Origin: Gemmatimonadota bacterium
GTDB lineage: Bacteria > Gemmatimonadota > Gemmatimonadetes > Gemmatimonadales > Gemmatimonadaceae
Assembly (NCBI GenBank): GCA_021299375.1
Contig: JAJTGR010000043.1
Coordinates: 1-49,508 of the forward strand
DNA length: 49,508 nucleotides
Reading direction: 5' to 3'
Below, piece after piece: positions 34,019-43,254 of this stretch. Made by a program: the position numbers and the translations under genes. Below the pieces are notes generated by a model. That model made no database searches and was not told the DNA's origin. It saw only the letters and a program-made list of their open reading frames with translations. Positions within the stretch are counted from its first letter, which is position 1; each line of letters starts with the position of its first letter.

Positions 34019-36835
34019 ATGTGGGAGCGCAATCGACACAGCCGCATGCGAGGAATGGTCCGCCTTGGGTCCGTTCAAAGCCTGACGAGCGCTGTAGTGA
34101 TGATGGTATCTGCATGGCCCGTTGCTGCGCAGGCTGGCTGTACCCCGGCAGACGTTTCAGGCGTGGTCCAGCGGCTCCCTGAGCGCACGCCGGTTGCTGG
34201 TGCGATGCTCGAGATCGGCCCTGTGCGCGCCGTTTCAGATTCCGCCGGGCGCTTCACCTTCGTCGGCGTCCCGCCCGGGCCCACGGAGCTCCGCGCCCGG
34301 GCGCCGACCCTGGCGGAACGCCGGATGCCGATTTCACCCTGCGGCCCGGAGCCACTGCGTCTCTTCGTGCGCCTCGCGGAACGCGCGGTCCAGCTCGATC
34401 AGGTGGTGGTGACGGCGGCCGAGGTCCCGCGCTCAGCGGAGGGCTCCAGCGTCTCGATCATCGGTCGCGACGCCATCGAGCATGTACAGGCCTCCAGCCT
34501 GGCCGATGTGCTGCAACTCATGCCCGGCCAGGCAGCGCTCAATCCCAGCCTCGCCGGTGCGCGGCAGGCGCTCTTGCGACAGGTGCCGACCGCGGCGTCC
34601 CGCGATCCTGGGCCCGGCACCGAAGCCGAGCGCGCCAATGCCCTCGGCACGGCCATCGTGCTCGACGGCGTGCCCGTCTCGAACAACGCGAATTTGCAGA
34701 CCACGGTCACCATCCTGAACAGCGGCCCGAATACGCTGCCGCCGTTCTCGAGTACCGCCGGGCGTGGTCTCGATCTTCGGCAGATTCCAGCCGACAACAT
34801 CGAGTCCGTCGAGGTGATTCGCGGGGTGCCGAGTGCGCGGCACGGTGATCTCACCGCCGGTGCGATTCTGGTGACCTCACGAGCTGGTGCGCAGACCCCC
34901 GAGCTGCGGGTCCGCGCCAATCCGCAAACGCTCGAGGCGAGTACCGTGGCCGGCTGGGGGCGCGCCACGCGCGACGGGCTGTCCCTCGATGCGAATCTGG
35001 TCTCCAGTCAGGATGACCCCCGGTCCACGCTTGATCGCTTCACGCGGGCGACGGTGCAGGCGGCGCTCACCCGTGAACGCCCGCGGCTCGGGGTGTCGCT
35101 ACGGCTGCGCGCGTACGGCATGCTCGACGAAAGTCGCCAGGATCCGGACGATCGCCGATACCAGCGGCTGGTGTCCTCGCGCGACCAGGGCGGCCGCCTC
35201 GATCTGCGGGTGCGCGCCGGCACGCGCACCGGCTGGCTGACGGAGCTGACGGCGAGCGGGAGCCTGGCCACGCAGCTGTCACGCTATCAGGAGCTGGTGA
35301 CCCGCGACATCTTCCCGCTCTCGGCCGCGCGCCGTGACACCACCGCGCCCGGTGTGTACGGACGCAGCGAGTATCTCACACGGCTGACCGTCGACGGCCA
35401 GCCGCGCAATGCGTACGTGCGGCTCGAAACCCGCAGTTCGCGCACGTGGCGTGGGCGCCGGCACGAACCCGTCGTGGGGCTCGAGCTGCGCGTCGATGAC
35501 AACGCGGGCGACGGGCGCCTCTTCGATCCCATCGAGCCGCCGCGCCAAAATTACGGCGTCGGCGATCGACCGGAGCGTTTCGATCGCGTTCCGGCGCAGA
35601 CGCTGCTCTCCGCGTACGTCGAGCATCGCGTACGGGCGTTGTGGCGAGGGCGTGCGCTCGACGCCAGTGCCGGTGCGCGCCTCGATGCCATCGACCCCTC
35701 GTGGACGGCGCGCGGGGCCAGTGCGCAGGCCGTGCCGCGACTCGCCCTGAGCGTGGTGTTGACGCGGCACCTCACATGGCGCGCATCGCACGGGGTGACC
35801 ACCAAGGCACCCACGTTGTCGCAGCGGTATCCGCTGCCGCGATACTTCGACCTGACGTCATTCAACTACTACCCGACCAACCCGGCCGAACGACTGGTGC
35901 TGATGACCACCAAGGTCGTCAACGTGCACAATCCCGCGCTGGCGCCGGCCCGGGCCACCAAGTCGGAGACCGGTGTTGACTGGCAGGTCGGTCGCACGAC
36001 GGGCATGGTGGCCGTCTTTCGCGAGCGGACGAGCGGCGCGTTCGGGACGAGTCGGGTACCGATCGGCATCGCCGTGCCGCAGTACCGCGCCACGGCTTTC
36101 CCAGCCGGGCGTCCACCGATCCTCGACCCCGTGCCGGAGCGCATCGATGCCTTTGTCGGTCTTTACGATGTGCCGCGCAACAGTCGGCGTATCGAGACCG
36201 ATGGCCTCGAGGCGACCGCCGAGCTCCCCGAATGGAGCGCCGTGCGCACGCAGCTGTCGTTCAGCGGTGGCTGGTTTCGCACCGTGGCGCGCGATGACGA
36301 TGTCGACATCCCGGTGGAGCAGTTCATCAGCGGCTCGGTTCAGCCCGAACGCATCGGCGTCTACGCCGGCGGACGCGGCCTGCAATCGGAACGGGCCATC
36401 ACCGCCGTGCGCCTCGTGCATCGCGCACCCCAACTTGGCCTCGCTGCCTCACTGCTCTGGCAAACGACCTGGCGTGAAGATGATCGCCCCGTCGGCCGCA
36501 CCGACGGCACTCCGCTCGGATTCGTGGATCTGACTGGACGGATCACGCCGCTCAGCCCCGCCGAGGCGGCCTCGCCTCCCTACGCATCACTCGCGCGGGC
36601 CGTGACGCCCCTTGAGGGACGCTGGGAGCGTCGGCCTCCTCTCCATCTGGTCAATCTGCGCCTCACCAAGACGCTGCCGGGGCGCACGCAGGTCGCGCTC
36701 TTCGCCAACAACGCACTCGCCGATCGCCCACTCTATCGGCGGGAGCGACAGATCGGTTTCGAACGCCGCAATCCGCCCGCCTTCTTCGGGCTCGAGTTTC
36801 TCGCCTCACTCCCCACACCCACCAGGACGCCCTGA
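34019..36835 (+). CDS. TonB-dependent outer-membrane receptor
   Basis: The protein has 938 aa. Signal sequence LTSAVVMMVSAWPVAAQA, then a carboxypeptidase-regulatory-like domain (VSGVVQRLPERTPVAGAMLE), then the plug (QVVVTAAEVPRSAEG; DVLQLMPGQAALNPS; PADNIESVEVIRGVPSARHG), then a long beta-barrel ending in the NNALADRPLYRRERQ part. The start is placed at ATG 34019 because the promoter TATCAT lies six bases before it; ATG 34046 or 34055 would give a shorter signal. The DUF4876- and DUF6850-like genes follow, the same partners seen in Bacteroidetes loci. The likely substrate is a metal, perhaps zinc or a zincophore, judging only from the box and the neighbours. Confidence 0.88.
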   Translation: MWERNRHSRMRGMVRLGSVQSLTSAVVMMVSAWPVAAQAGCTPADVSGVVQRLPERTPVAGAMLEIGPVRAVSDSAGRFTFVGVPPGPTELRARAPTLAERRMPISPCGPEPLRLFVRLAERAVQLDQVVVTAAEVPRSAEGSSVSIIGRDAIEHVQASSLADVLQLMPGQAALNPSLAGARQALLRQVPTAASRDPGPGTEAERANALGTAIVLDGVPVSNNANLQTTVTILNSGPNTLPPFSSTAGRGLDLRQIPADNIESVEVIRGVPSARHGDLTAGAILVTSRAGAQTPELRVRANPQTLEASTVAGWGRATRDGLSLDANLVSSQDDPRSTLDRFTRATVQAALTRERPRLGVSLRLRAYGMLDESRQDPDDRRYQRLVSSRDQGGRLDLRVRAGTRTGWLTELTASGSLATQLSRYQELVTRDIFPLSAARRDTTAPGVYGRSEYLTRLTVDGQPRNAYVRLETRSSRTWRGRRHEPVVGLELRVDDNAGDGRLFDPIEPPRQNYGVGDRPERFDRVPAQTLLSAYVEHRVRALWRGRALDASAGARLDAIDPSWTARGASAQAVPRLALSVVLTRHLTWRASHGVTTKAPTLSQRYPLPRYFDLTSFNYYPTNPAERLVLMTTKVVNVHNPALAPARATKSETGVDWQVGRTTGMVAVFRERTSGAFGTSRVPIGIAVPQYRATAFPAGRPPILDPVPERIDAFVGLYDVPRNSRRIETDGLEATAELPEWSAVRTQLSFSGGWFRTVARDDDVDIPVEQFISGSVQPERIGVYAGGRGLQSERAITAVRLVHRAPQLGLAASLLWQTTWREDDRPVGRTDGTPLGFVDLTGRITPLSPAEAASPPYASLARAVTPLEGRWERRPPLHLVNLRLTKTLPGRTQVALFANNALADRPLYRRERQIGFERRNPPAFFGLEFLASLPTPTRTP

Positions 36836-36836
36836 G

Positions 36837-38084
36837 ATGTTCGCGTATTCCCCTTTGTCCGCATTGGTCGGCCGCCCGACCGCCTCCGCCGTGCTACGGT
36901 CGCTGTCGCTACTCGCGATCCTCGCCGGCTGCAGTGATGGCAGCAATGAAGTCCAGACCTTCGCCGTCGACGTGCAGGTCACCCTCCCGGAGACGTACGG
37001 CCAGACCGCGGCCGCCAACGCCCGCGTGCTGCTCACGAGCACGGAGCGCAATGTCACCGACACGGCGGTGGCCGACGCACAAGGGGTGGCGCGCTTCCCG
37101 CGCGTGCTTCCCGGTACCTATGTCATCGCCAGCAGTCTCGCCCTCGACCCGGAACGCGCCTTTGCCCTCACCGGCCAACGCACCGCCCTGACGCTCAATG
37201 CCCTCGATCCGGCTCGCACCATCCTGTCGGCACCCCCGTCGCCGTTTGTGCAGCGGTTGAGCGGTTCCCGCCTCGGCGATCTGGTCATCAAGGAGGTGTA
37301 CTACCCGGCCTCGCGCACGCCGAGTGGCGGCACGTACTTCTCCGACCAGTTCGTCGAGATCTACAACAACGCGACCGATACGGTATTTGCCGACGGGCTG
37401 CTCATCGCCGACGCGTACGGCCCCGCGGGACAGATCAATCCCACTACGGTGCCCACGCCGCTGCAATCGCAGACCGGCAGCGTGTTCGTGTCCAGCATCT
37501 GGCAGGTTCCCGGGACCGGGCGACAGTACCCGCTGGCTCCGGGGCAGAGTCTGCTTATCGCGCAGGACGGCATTGATCACCGCAATGACCCCAACGGCAA
37601 CCCGGCGAGTCCGGTGAACCTGGCGAATGCGGACTTCGAGACGTTCAACCTTCGGCCGGACGGGCGCGACCTCGATTCCCCGGCCGTTCCCAACTTGACC
37701 CGCATTGTGCACCGGGGCGGTTTCGACTGGCTGCTCGCCGTGTTCGGTCCCGGGGTGGTGATTTTCCGGTCGACGAATGTGGCCGCCCTCGATTCGACGC
37801 TGGTGCCGGGGACCACCGCCACGTGGGTCACGCGCGTGCCCAACGAAATCGTGATCGATGCGTTCGAGGCGCTGCAGAACGGCAACAGCGGCGCCTACAA
37901 GCGGGTGCCGGCGGCGCTCGACGCCGGCTACGTCTTCTCGTCGGGCACCTACACCAGCGAGTCGGCACGGCGGCGCCTGGCCACCACCATTGGCACCCGC
38001 CGGGTGCTGCGTGATTCGAACAACAGTAGCGCGGATTTCGAGATCATCACCCGGCCCACCCCGCGCAGCTTCGGCGCCCCGTGA
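36837..38084 (+). CDS. DUF4876-like surface lipoprotein
   Basis: The protein has 415 aa. The signal LRSLSLLAILAGCSDGS has a lipobox LAGC, so it is lipid-anchored. An N-terminal beta-sandwich (FAVDVQVTLPETYGQTAAA; GVARFPRVLPGTYVIAS) is followed by a lamin-tail-like domain (DLVIKEVYYPASRTPSGGTY, DQFVEIYNNATDTVFADG). This arrangement matches DUF4876 proteins that accompany TonB receptors in Bacteroidetes. It may help capture the substrate at the surface. It starts one base after the receptor stop; its TGA overlaps the GTG of the next gene. Molecular function is unknown. Confidence 0.75.
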   Translation: MFAYSPLSALVGRPTASAVLRSLSLLAILAGCSDGSNEVQTFAVDVQVTLPETYGQTAAANARVLLTSTERNVTDTAVADAQGVARFPRVLPGTYVIASSLALDPERAFALTGQRTALTLNALDPARTILSAPPSPFVQRLSGSRLGDLVIKEVYYPASRTPSGGTYFSDQFVEIYNNATDTVFADGLLIADAYGPAGQINPTTVPTPLQSQTGSVFVSSIWQVPGTGRQYPLAPGQSLLIAQDGIDHRNDPNGNPASPVNLANADFETFNLRPDGRDLDSPAVPNLTRIVHRGGFDWLLAVFGPGVVIFRSTNVAALDSTLVPGTTATWVTRVPNEIVIDAFEALQNGNSGAYKRVPAALDAGYVFSSGTYTSESARRRLATTIGTRRVLRDSNNSSADFEIITRPTPRSFGAP

Positions 38085-39613
38085 GGTGCGTGCCGGCGCG
38101 AGGGTGGGCTGCCCTCGTGCTTCTCGGGGGGCAGGCGATGACGGCGGGGGCGCAAGCCTCGCCGTACCACGCCTCCTCCCCGCTACCCGGGTGCTGTCGC
38201 GCCACGCCGGTGACACCGCCGACCGTGGACACGCTCCCCGGCCTGCTTCGGGTCGTGCGACACGCGGCGGCACTCGACGATCTGCCTGCCACCTCGCGAC
38301 GGTTCGTGCTCGGGAGCCATGTGCTCGCGGGGGCGCTGCGGCTGCCTCAGGACGCGCGCACGGAACGTGCCGTGCATCTGCTCGCCGAGGGCAGCAGGCC
38401 CGCCGGCCGTTGGCGCACCTGGGGACAGGCGGCGTTCACGCGACAGGCGGAGCTCGATGTGGCGTGGCGGAATCAGTCCGCCCCGTCGTTGCGCTCGGCG
38501 TATGTCTGGGCCGACTCCGTGGGCGGGACCTTCCGCAGCGATCACCTCGAACTCGCGGCGGCGCTCGTGTCGCCCGCCGTGCGGGGTTTCACCGTCGCCC
38601 TTCCGGTCGACTATGGGCTCGGACAGGGGGCGCGGCGTAACGATCCGCGGCCGCTGTACCGTCGGCGCGTCGCCGAGGTGGCCCCCGCCGTCCGCCTGCA
38701 GCGTGGCGCGCATCAGGTGGGCGTGGGTGTCACGCAGGGGTGGCATCGCGAGGATCTTGAGATCGGCGGTGGCACCAGCCCCGAGGTGCCGGTCGTGTTT
38801 CGGCTGCGCGGGATCGCCACGTTTGATCGCACGCAGCTGATTTCTGCCGAGCGCGCGCTCATCGGCGGGGTCGTCGGAGGCCACGCCGCGTACCACTGGC
38901 AGTCGACGCGCTGGGCCATTGCCACCGGCGCCATGGTGCGCCTCGAGCGCGACTCGGTGCGCGACGGGATCGCCGCACCGGTGAGCGGGGGAAGCACGCG
39001 CCGCCTGCGTCAGGACCTTCGGCTGCTCGCCCGGCGTCAGGATGGCCGCGGCGGGGTGGAACTCGATCTGCGCGGGCAGCAGGAAATCTCACGCGGCCGC
39101 GATCCGGTCTTCTCGGCGGTGAATGCCATCGCCGAAGGACGGCGCGTGCAGATGATTACCGAATGGTGGCGCGGTACCTCGCGGCCGCGCGCCGCATGGT
39201 TGATTCGGGTGGAAGGCATCTGGCATGCGCTGGAGCGCCGCGATATCGCGGCAGATGCCCAGTGGGCCGCGACGCGGTTTCCCCTGGCGGTCAGTGGCGG
39301 ACATCGCTGGCCGATACCCGCGGGCGCGCTCTGGGTCGAACTGGGCGCATCGCGCGAGTCGGTCGCCGACCGGCGTCGGCTGAGTGGTCGCCCCACCCGC
39401 CTGTCGGCGACGATCGCCGATCCCGAATATGCGCTCATGGCAGCGCCAGTCTCCGGCGCCCGGGTGGGACTGGGTTGGGATCGCGTCCGCAACGGCGCCC
39501 TCACCTCCCGCGTGGCCGTCTCAGCCTCCGCCCGACGCACCGACGGGCCACTCTTCGATCGTCGCCAGAACCTGGCGGCCCAGGCGATGGCGCTGACCGT
39601 GGAGCTCTTCTGA
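38081..39613 (+). CDS. DUF6850-like outer-membrane beta-barrel protein
   Basis: The protein has 510 aa, start GTG 38081 (GTGA overlap). Signal peptide WAALVLLGGQAMTAGAQA. The rest is beta-barrel-like, alternating strands ending in a terminal Phe (AQAMALTVELF). Family-type pieces: YVWADSVGGTFRSDHLELAA and VDYGLGQGARRNDPRPLY. In Bacteroidetes this family is found beside DUF4876 and TonB receptors. I take it as an accessory barrel of the uptake system, by context. The assignment is by memory of the motif and gene order. Confidence 0.65.
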   Translation: MRCVPARGWAALVLLGGQAMTAGAQASPYHASSPLPGCCRATPVTPPTVDTLPGLLRVVRHAAALDDLPATSRRFVLGSHVLAGALRLPQDARTERAVHLLAEGSRPAGRWRTWGQAAFTRQAELDVAWRNQSAPSLRSAYVWADSVGGTFRSDHLELAAALVSPAVRGFTVALPVDYGLGQGARRNDPRPLYRRRVAEVAPAVRLQRGAHQVGVGVTQGWHREDLEIGGGTSPEVPVVFRLRGIATFDRTQLISAERALIGGVVGGHAAYHWQSTRWAIATGAMVRLERDSVRDGIAAPVSGGSTRRLRQDLRLLARRQDGRGGVELDLRGQQEISRGRDPVFSAVNAIAEGRRVQMITEWWRGTSRPRAAWLIRVEGIWHALERRDIAADAQWAATRFPLAVSGGHRWPIPAGALWVELGASRESVADRRRLSGRPTRLSATIADPEYALMAAPVSGARVGLGWDRVRNGALTSRVAVSASARRTDGPLFDRRQNLAAQAMALTVELF

Positions 39614-39638
39614 ACACTCTGACACCGGGACACAGCTG

Positions 39639-40544
39639 ATGCCCTACGCACGACCTCTGCGGGTCTCATTGGCACTCCTCGCCACCGCCCTCCTGATCAC
39701 GGCCTGCCGCGCTGGCCGGCCGTCGGCGCGCGTAACCGCGGGCCCCGTCGCCGCCGGGGCGGCCGCCACCTGTTTCCCGGTCGAGACTCTGCCGCCCGCC
39801 GATCGGCGTCTTGCCGAGCAGGTCCTGCTGGAGTTCGGCGATCGCGAGGGGCTGTACACGCTCGCCGGGGGGCTCAAGCCGATCTCCAGCGACGTGCGCG
39901 ACGTGACGCTGCGGGTGGCGCCCACCCTCGACACCGCAGCGGTGGGCACGCTGGAGCAACTGCGCCGGGTGTCGGCGGCGCTCACCTGCGGGGACCTTGG
40001 CGTGTTCGTGCAGGTGTTCACCGCCACCCAGCGCCTGCGCGACTCCAGTGAGGTCCGCAACACGTCGCTGGTGCTCTTCCATCGGGGAGGCGTGCGGCGG
40101 ACCATCATCGCCCATCGCGACTTCTTCAACTCGCTCGGCGTGACGCCGGCGGCAGACCCCCGCGAGGTCGTGTTGGCGGTGGAGAACGCGCCACGGTCCG
40201 CCCGCTGGCGCGGCTACGGGTACCTGTTCGGCTATCCCGATGCCGCGGTTGATTTCTTCGTCCGTGCGGGGGAGGAGGGCGACGCCACGCGGACCCTGGT
40301 GCCGCGCGACTTCCGCCGAATCGAGACCTGGCACAAGTACCCGGCGGCGCCGGACGGCCCCCCGACGCTGTCGAGCTTCGTCTTCGCGGTGCCCAAGGGC
40401 AGCGACGATAGCGCCGACGAGCGCCGCCTCCGCGCCGCCGCGGCCCCGATCTTCTCCCGCTATGCCCGCGAACGCGGCACCGCGATTCGGGGCGACAGTA
40501 CCGGGGCGGCCACGCTCTGGCGGCGGTGGCTGGCACCGCCCTGA
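39639..40544 (+). CDS. Lipoprotein of unknown function in the TonB unit
   Basis: The protein has 301 aa. Lipoprotein signal LRVSLALLATALLITACRAG has the lipid Cys near 23. The soluble part reads LYTLAGGLKPISSDVRDVTL, LGVFVQVFTATQRLRDSSEV and RGYGYLFGYPDAAVDFFVRA, with no enzyme motif I know. Two Cys (AATCFPVE and ALTCGDLG) may pair. It lies 25 bp after the barrel gene and is the last of the four-gene unit. Its 3' end is part of a 13-bp tandem repeat. Confidence 0.65.
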   Translation: MPYARPLRVSLALLATALLITACRAGRPSARVTAGPVAAGAAATCFPVETLPPADRRLAEQVLLEFGDREGLYTLAGGLKPISSDVRDVTLRVAPTLDTAAVGTLEQLRRVSAALTCGDLGVFVQVFTATQRLRDSSEVRNTSLVLFHRGGVRRTIIAHRDFFNSLGVTPAADPREVVLAVENAPRSARWRGYGYLFGYPDAAVDFFVRAGEEGDATRTLVPRDFRRIETWHKYPAAPDGPPTLSSFVFAVPKGSDDSADERRLRAAAAPIFSRYARERGTAIRGDSTGAATLWRRWLAPP

Positions 40545-40606
40545 GGCACCGCCCTGAGGCAGCGCCCTGAGGCAGCGCCCTGAGGCGGCGCCTTGAGGCA
40601 GCACCC
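40532..40606. repeat. 13-bp tandem repeat starting at a gene's stop codon
   Basis: Five full copies (40532-40596) of a GGCAGCGCCCTGA-type unit plus a partial one. The first copy is the coding end of the lipoprotein gene (Ala-Pro-Pro-stop). Since 13 is not a multiple of three, successive copies offer TGA in each reading frame. Confidence 0.85.
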
Positions 40607-40626
40607 ATACCACACCATCACCGGCG

Positions 40627-41211
40627 CTACTGCACCCGCTCGCGCTCGGCCCGCGCACTCCAGATGGCCGCCAGGTCGGTTGTCTCGCAGAAGCGCCGCC
40701 GTTTGTGTCGCGGCAATTGGGCCAGCACTCGGCTTCGGTGGGCGGTCCCGAGGGCCTGACGGGCCCATGATTCGTAGCGCGTGAGCTGCACGGCCAATTC
40801 GGTCAGGGCGCGGTGGACCCGGTCCCAGTCGGCCGCTGAGACCGGAGAGCGGCTCACGGGAAGCGCGCTCGGTTTGTGCAGCGGGAGCGGCAAGGCATCG
40901 CGCAGCAGGCGCGGCGTCATGGCGTGGCGTTGGATCAGGACACCTGGTGTCAGCAAGGCAGACTCTGGCATCGCGTCGCCGCCGACCGGCCCGATGTACA
41001 CGCCGAACCCCCAGCAGACGAGCTGCCCGGCGGACCCATCGAGCGGCAGGCAGTAACACGTGGTACCGCCTCCCTCGCCGCTGCGCAGACGTGCAAAGCC
41101 GAACCGCACCAGCGCATTGCCTTCGGCGTGCCGGATATCGTGGCCGATGAACCACAGCTGCTGATCGAGCAGGACCGAGAGCCGGTGGGCAGTGGGGGGT
41201 TGCAGGGCCAT
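40627..41211 (-). CDS. Uncharacterised protein sharing a Zur-like promoter with L33/CobW
   Basis: The protein has 194 aa, no signal peptide. It begins [20 protein letters not shown]. Recognisable blocks: [40 protein letters not shown] and DDW-type [20 protein letters not shown], ending with a basic stretch ([20 protein letters not shown]). Four Cys and several His could bind a metal. I recognise no family. The promoter is strong on paper: TTGACG, 16 bp, TATTAT, then six bases to ATG. The TGATAAT box covers it, so it is probably induced under the same condition as the zinc-independent L33. Confidence 0.65.
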   Translation of the reverse strand: MALQPPTAHRLSVLLDQQLWFIGHDIRHAEGNALVRFGFARLRSGEGGGTTCYCLPLDGSAGQLVCWGFGVYIGPVGGDAMPESALLTPGVLIQRHAMTPRLLRDALPLPLHKPSALPVSRSPVSAADWDRVHRALTELAVQLTRYESWARQALGTAHRSRVLAQLPRHKRRRFCETTDLAAIWSARAERERVQ

Positions 41212-41245
41212 TTAATGATAATAGTGTCGCAGTACTATACGTCAA
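41212..41245. promoter_or_regulatory. Divergent promoter with Zur-like box (unknown gene / rpmG-cobW)
   Basis: Minus: TTGACG (41245-41240), 16-bp spacer, TATTAT (41223-41218), six bases to ATG 41211. Plus: TACTAT at 41233-41238 is a possible -10 for rpmG. The element TGATAATAGTGTCGCA (41216-41231) overlies the minus -10, and the dyad ATAGT...ACTAT continues to the right. One repressor could silence both directions. Confidence 0.6.
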
Positions 41246-41265
41246 TCTCCACCGCGAGGTGCCGC

Positions 41266-41424
41266 ATGGCAAAGTCCGGCCGGGTCCAGGTGAAGCTGCG
41301 CTCCACCGAGAGCCACTTCATGTACGTCACGACCAAGAATCCGCGCACCACGCCGCAGCGCATTGAACAGCGCAAGTACGACCCGCACGTGCAGCGCCAC
41401 GTGCTCTTCCGGGAGTCCAAGTGA
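41266..41424 (+). CDS. rpmG: Ribosomal protein L33, cysteine-free (zinc-independent) form
   Basis: The protein has 52 aa: [20 protein letters not shown], then [20 protein letters not shown]. It has no Cys, so it lacks the zinc ribbon of the C+ form. In many bacteria the C- paralogue is made under zinc starvation and replaces the C+ protein in the ribosome. Here it shares a promoter region with a TGATAAT box and is coupled to a COG0523 GTPase. A GAGGT Shine-Dalgarno five bases before ATG 41266 contrasts with the leaderless neighbours. C- L33 is also the ordinary form in many species, so the rest of the genome must be checked. Confidence 0.9.
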   Translation: MAKSGRVQVKLRSTESHFMYVTTKNPRTTPQRIEQRKYDPHVQRHVLFRESK

Positions 41425-42692
41425 GCGCCGCCACGACCTTGTCGACCGATCGCCGGCTGCCGGTCACGGTGCTGTCCGGCTTCCTCGGCGCCGGCAAGAC
41501 GACGCTGCTCAATCACGTGCTGGCCAACCGCGACGGCCTGCGGGTGGCGGTCATCGTCAACGACATGAGCGAAGTGAACATCGACGCCCAGCTCGTGCGC
41601 GGCGGCGAGGCGGCGCTGTCGCGCACGCAGGAAACGCTGGTCGAGATGACGAACGGCTGCATCTGCTGCACGCTGCGCGATGACCTGCTGCAGGAGGTCG
41701 CGCGCCTCGCCGCCGAGGGGCGCTTCGATTATCTGCTCATCGAAAGCACCGGCATCGGTGAGCCACTGCCGGTCGCGGCCACCTTCACCTTCGAAACCGA
41801 AGAGGGCGTGTCGCTGTCGCACGTGGCCCGGCTCGACACCATGGTCACGGTGGTCGACGCCCACCGCTTCCGCACCGACCTCGGTTCACTCGACGACCTG
41901 CGCGCCCGCCAGTTGGCGCTCGGCGACGACGATGAGCGTACGATCCCCGACTTGCTCATCGATCAGGTCGAGTTCGCGAACGTCATCGTCATCAACAAGG
42001 CGGACCTGCTCAGCGAGCACGCGCTCGGCGAGTTGCAGGCGCTGCTGCGGCATCTCAACCCGGACGCCGAGCTGATCGTCGCGACCCGCGGCGTCGTGGC
42101 GCCGGCGCGGATTCTCGGCACCGGCCGGTTCGATTTCGAGCAGGCCGAAGCGGCGCCTGGCTGGCAGAAGGAGCTCAACGGTGAGCATGTGCCGGAAACC
42201 GAGGAGTACGGCATCGGCAGCTTCGTGTACCGGGCGCGTCGTCCGTTTCACCCCGAGCGGCTCTGGCGGGCGGTGGATACCGGGCTGCCCGGCGTGCTGC
42301 GCGCCAAGGGGTTTTTCTGGGTGGCAACACGCCCGGATCTGGTGGGGACGTGGTCGCAAGCTGGCCAGTTGCTGGAGGTGAACCCCGGCGGTTACTGGTA
42401 TGCGGCCAGTGCGCCGGAGCACTGGGACGTGGATGACGAGCAGCGGCAGGTCATCCTCGATCTGTGGCATCCGGAACTCGGCGACCGTCGGCAGGAGATT
42501 GCCATCATCGGGCAGGGGCTCAACCAGGCGGCCCTCACGGCGATGCTCGACGCCTGCCTGGTGACGGAGGAGGAGCAGCGCGCCGGTCCGTCGCTGTGGC
42601 AGACCTTCACCGACCCGTTCCCCGAGTGGAGTGAAGTGGAGGTGGACGACGAGGAGAGCGAGCAGGACATCGACAAGGTCATCGCCTCGTGA
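41421..42692 (+). CDS. COG0523 (CobW/ZNG1-type) GTPase, putative zinc metallochaperone
   Basis: G3E GTPase of 423 aa. Walker [10 protein letters not shown] (residues 20-28), NDMSEVNID, the metal-binding Cys80-x-Cys82-Cys83 in [16 protein letters not shown], switch [15 protein letters not shown], and NKADLLSE (about 192). The C-terminal CobW_C domain contains [16 protein letters not shown]. Such proteins bind Zn in the CxCC site and hand it to client enzymes, often in Zur regulons. The tail is strongly acidic ([15 protein letters not shown]). The start is GTG 41421, overlapping the rpmG stop. A 13-bp hairpin follows the stop. Confidence 0.9.
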   Translation: MSAATTLSTDRRLPVTVLSGFLGAGKTTLLNHVLANRDGLRVAVIVNDMSEVNIDAQLVRGGEAALSRTQETLVEMTNGCICCTLRDDLLQEVARLAAEGRFDYLLIESTGIGEPLPVAATFTFETEEGVSLSHVARLDTMVTVVDAHRFRTDLGSLDDLRARQLALGDDDERTIPDLLIDQVEFANVIVINKADLLSEHALGELQALLRHLNPDAELIVATRGVVAPARILGTGRFDFEQAEAAPGWQKELNGEHVPETEEYGIGSFVYRARRPFHPERLWRAVDTGLPGVLRAKGFFWVATRPDLVGTWSQAGQLLEVNPGGYWYAASAPEHWDVDDEQRQVILDLWHPELGDRRQEIAIIGQGLNQAALTAMLDACLVTEEEQRAGPSLWQTFTDPFPEWSEVEVDDEESEQDIDKVIAS

Positions 42693-42697
42693 TCGCG

Positions 42698-42727
42698 CAC
42701 CGATGGCGCCAGACGGCGCCATCGGTG
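42698..42727. terminator. Bidirectional terminator-like hairpin
   Basis: A perfect 13-bp stem (CACCGATGGCGCC / GGCGCCATCGGTG) with loop AGAC lies between the convergent COG0523 gene and the gene ending at 42742. There is no T-run on either side. Confidence 0.6.
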
Positions 42728-42741
42728 GGTAGAACCGCTGT

Positions 42742-43254
42742 TCAGTCGCGGTGCGGCGCCGCACCCGGTGCCGCGCCGTCCGCCGGCTGACGCGTGAGGA
42801 ACACGCGTTCGCCGGTGCCGCGAGAGCCACCGCGAGTGAAGTGTCGCTCGAGCACGAGTATGCCGCCGTCGCGGGCGATGATTCGGCTCTGGTGGTAGGT
42901 CCCGTCGTCGCCGGTATCGGTCATCACCTGCACCTTGCCGGTCAACCCCGGCACGGCCCAGGCGCCTGCTTCGCTGTACACCGTGCGATCGCCGCGCTGC
43001 AGTGTGTGGGTGTAGCGGAGGGTCGGCTCGAATACCGTCTCGATGATGAGGCTGCCCGCCCGGATGTCAGTGACGGTGCGGGCGGCCGTTTGCCGGGCAT
43101 CACGAAAGGCCTGCTTCGCCTTCGCCGTGGAATCGGGCGCCCAGCGAAAGAGCTCCATAGAATCGAGGCGCCAGCGGCCGACCAGCGCGTACGCGGCGGG
43201 CTCCTCCATCGCGTCTTCCTCGGCAGCGCTCACGGCGCGAGCGATGCGCGACAT
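42742..43254 (-). CDS. Hypothetical protein, possibly lipocalin-like
   Basis: The protein has 170 aa. It begins MSRIARAVSAAEEDAMEEPA; a second Met before EEPAAYALVGRWRLDSMELF may be the true start. The body is beta-rich: GSLIIETVFEPTLRYTHTLQ, GDRTVYSEAGAWAVPGLTGK, DGGILVLERHFTRGG, the kind of pattern seen in small lipocalin-like domains that begin with GxW. No signal peptide is evident. It overlaps the upstream DsbA-like gene by 25 bp. Function unknown. Confidence 0.5.
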   Translation of the reverse strand: MSRIARAVSAAEEDAMEEPAAYALVGRWRLDSMELFRWAPDSTAKAKQAFRDARQTAARTVTDIRAGSLIIETVFEPTLRYTHTLQRGDRTVYSEAGAWAVPGLTGKVQVMTDTGDDGTYHQSRIIARDGGILVLERHFTRGGSRGTGERVFLTRQPADGAAPGAAPHRD

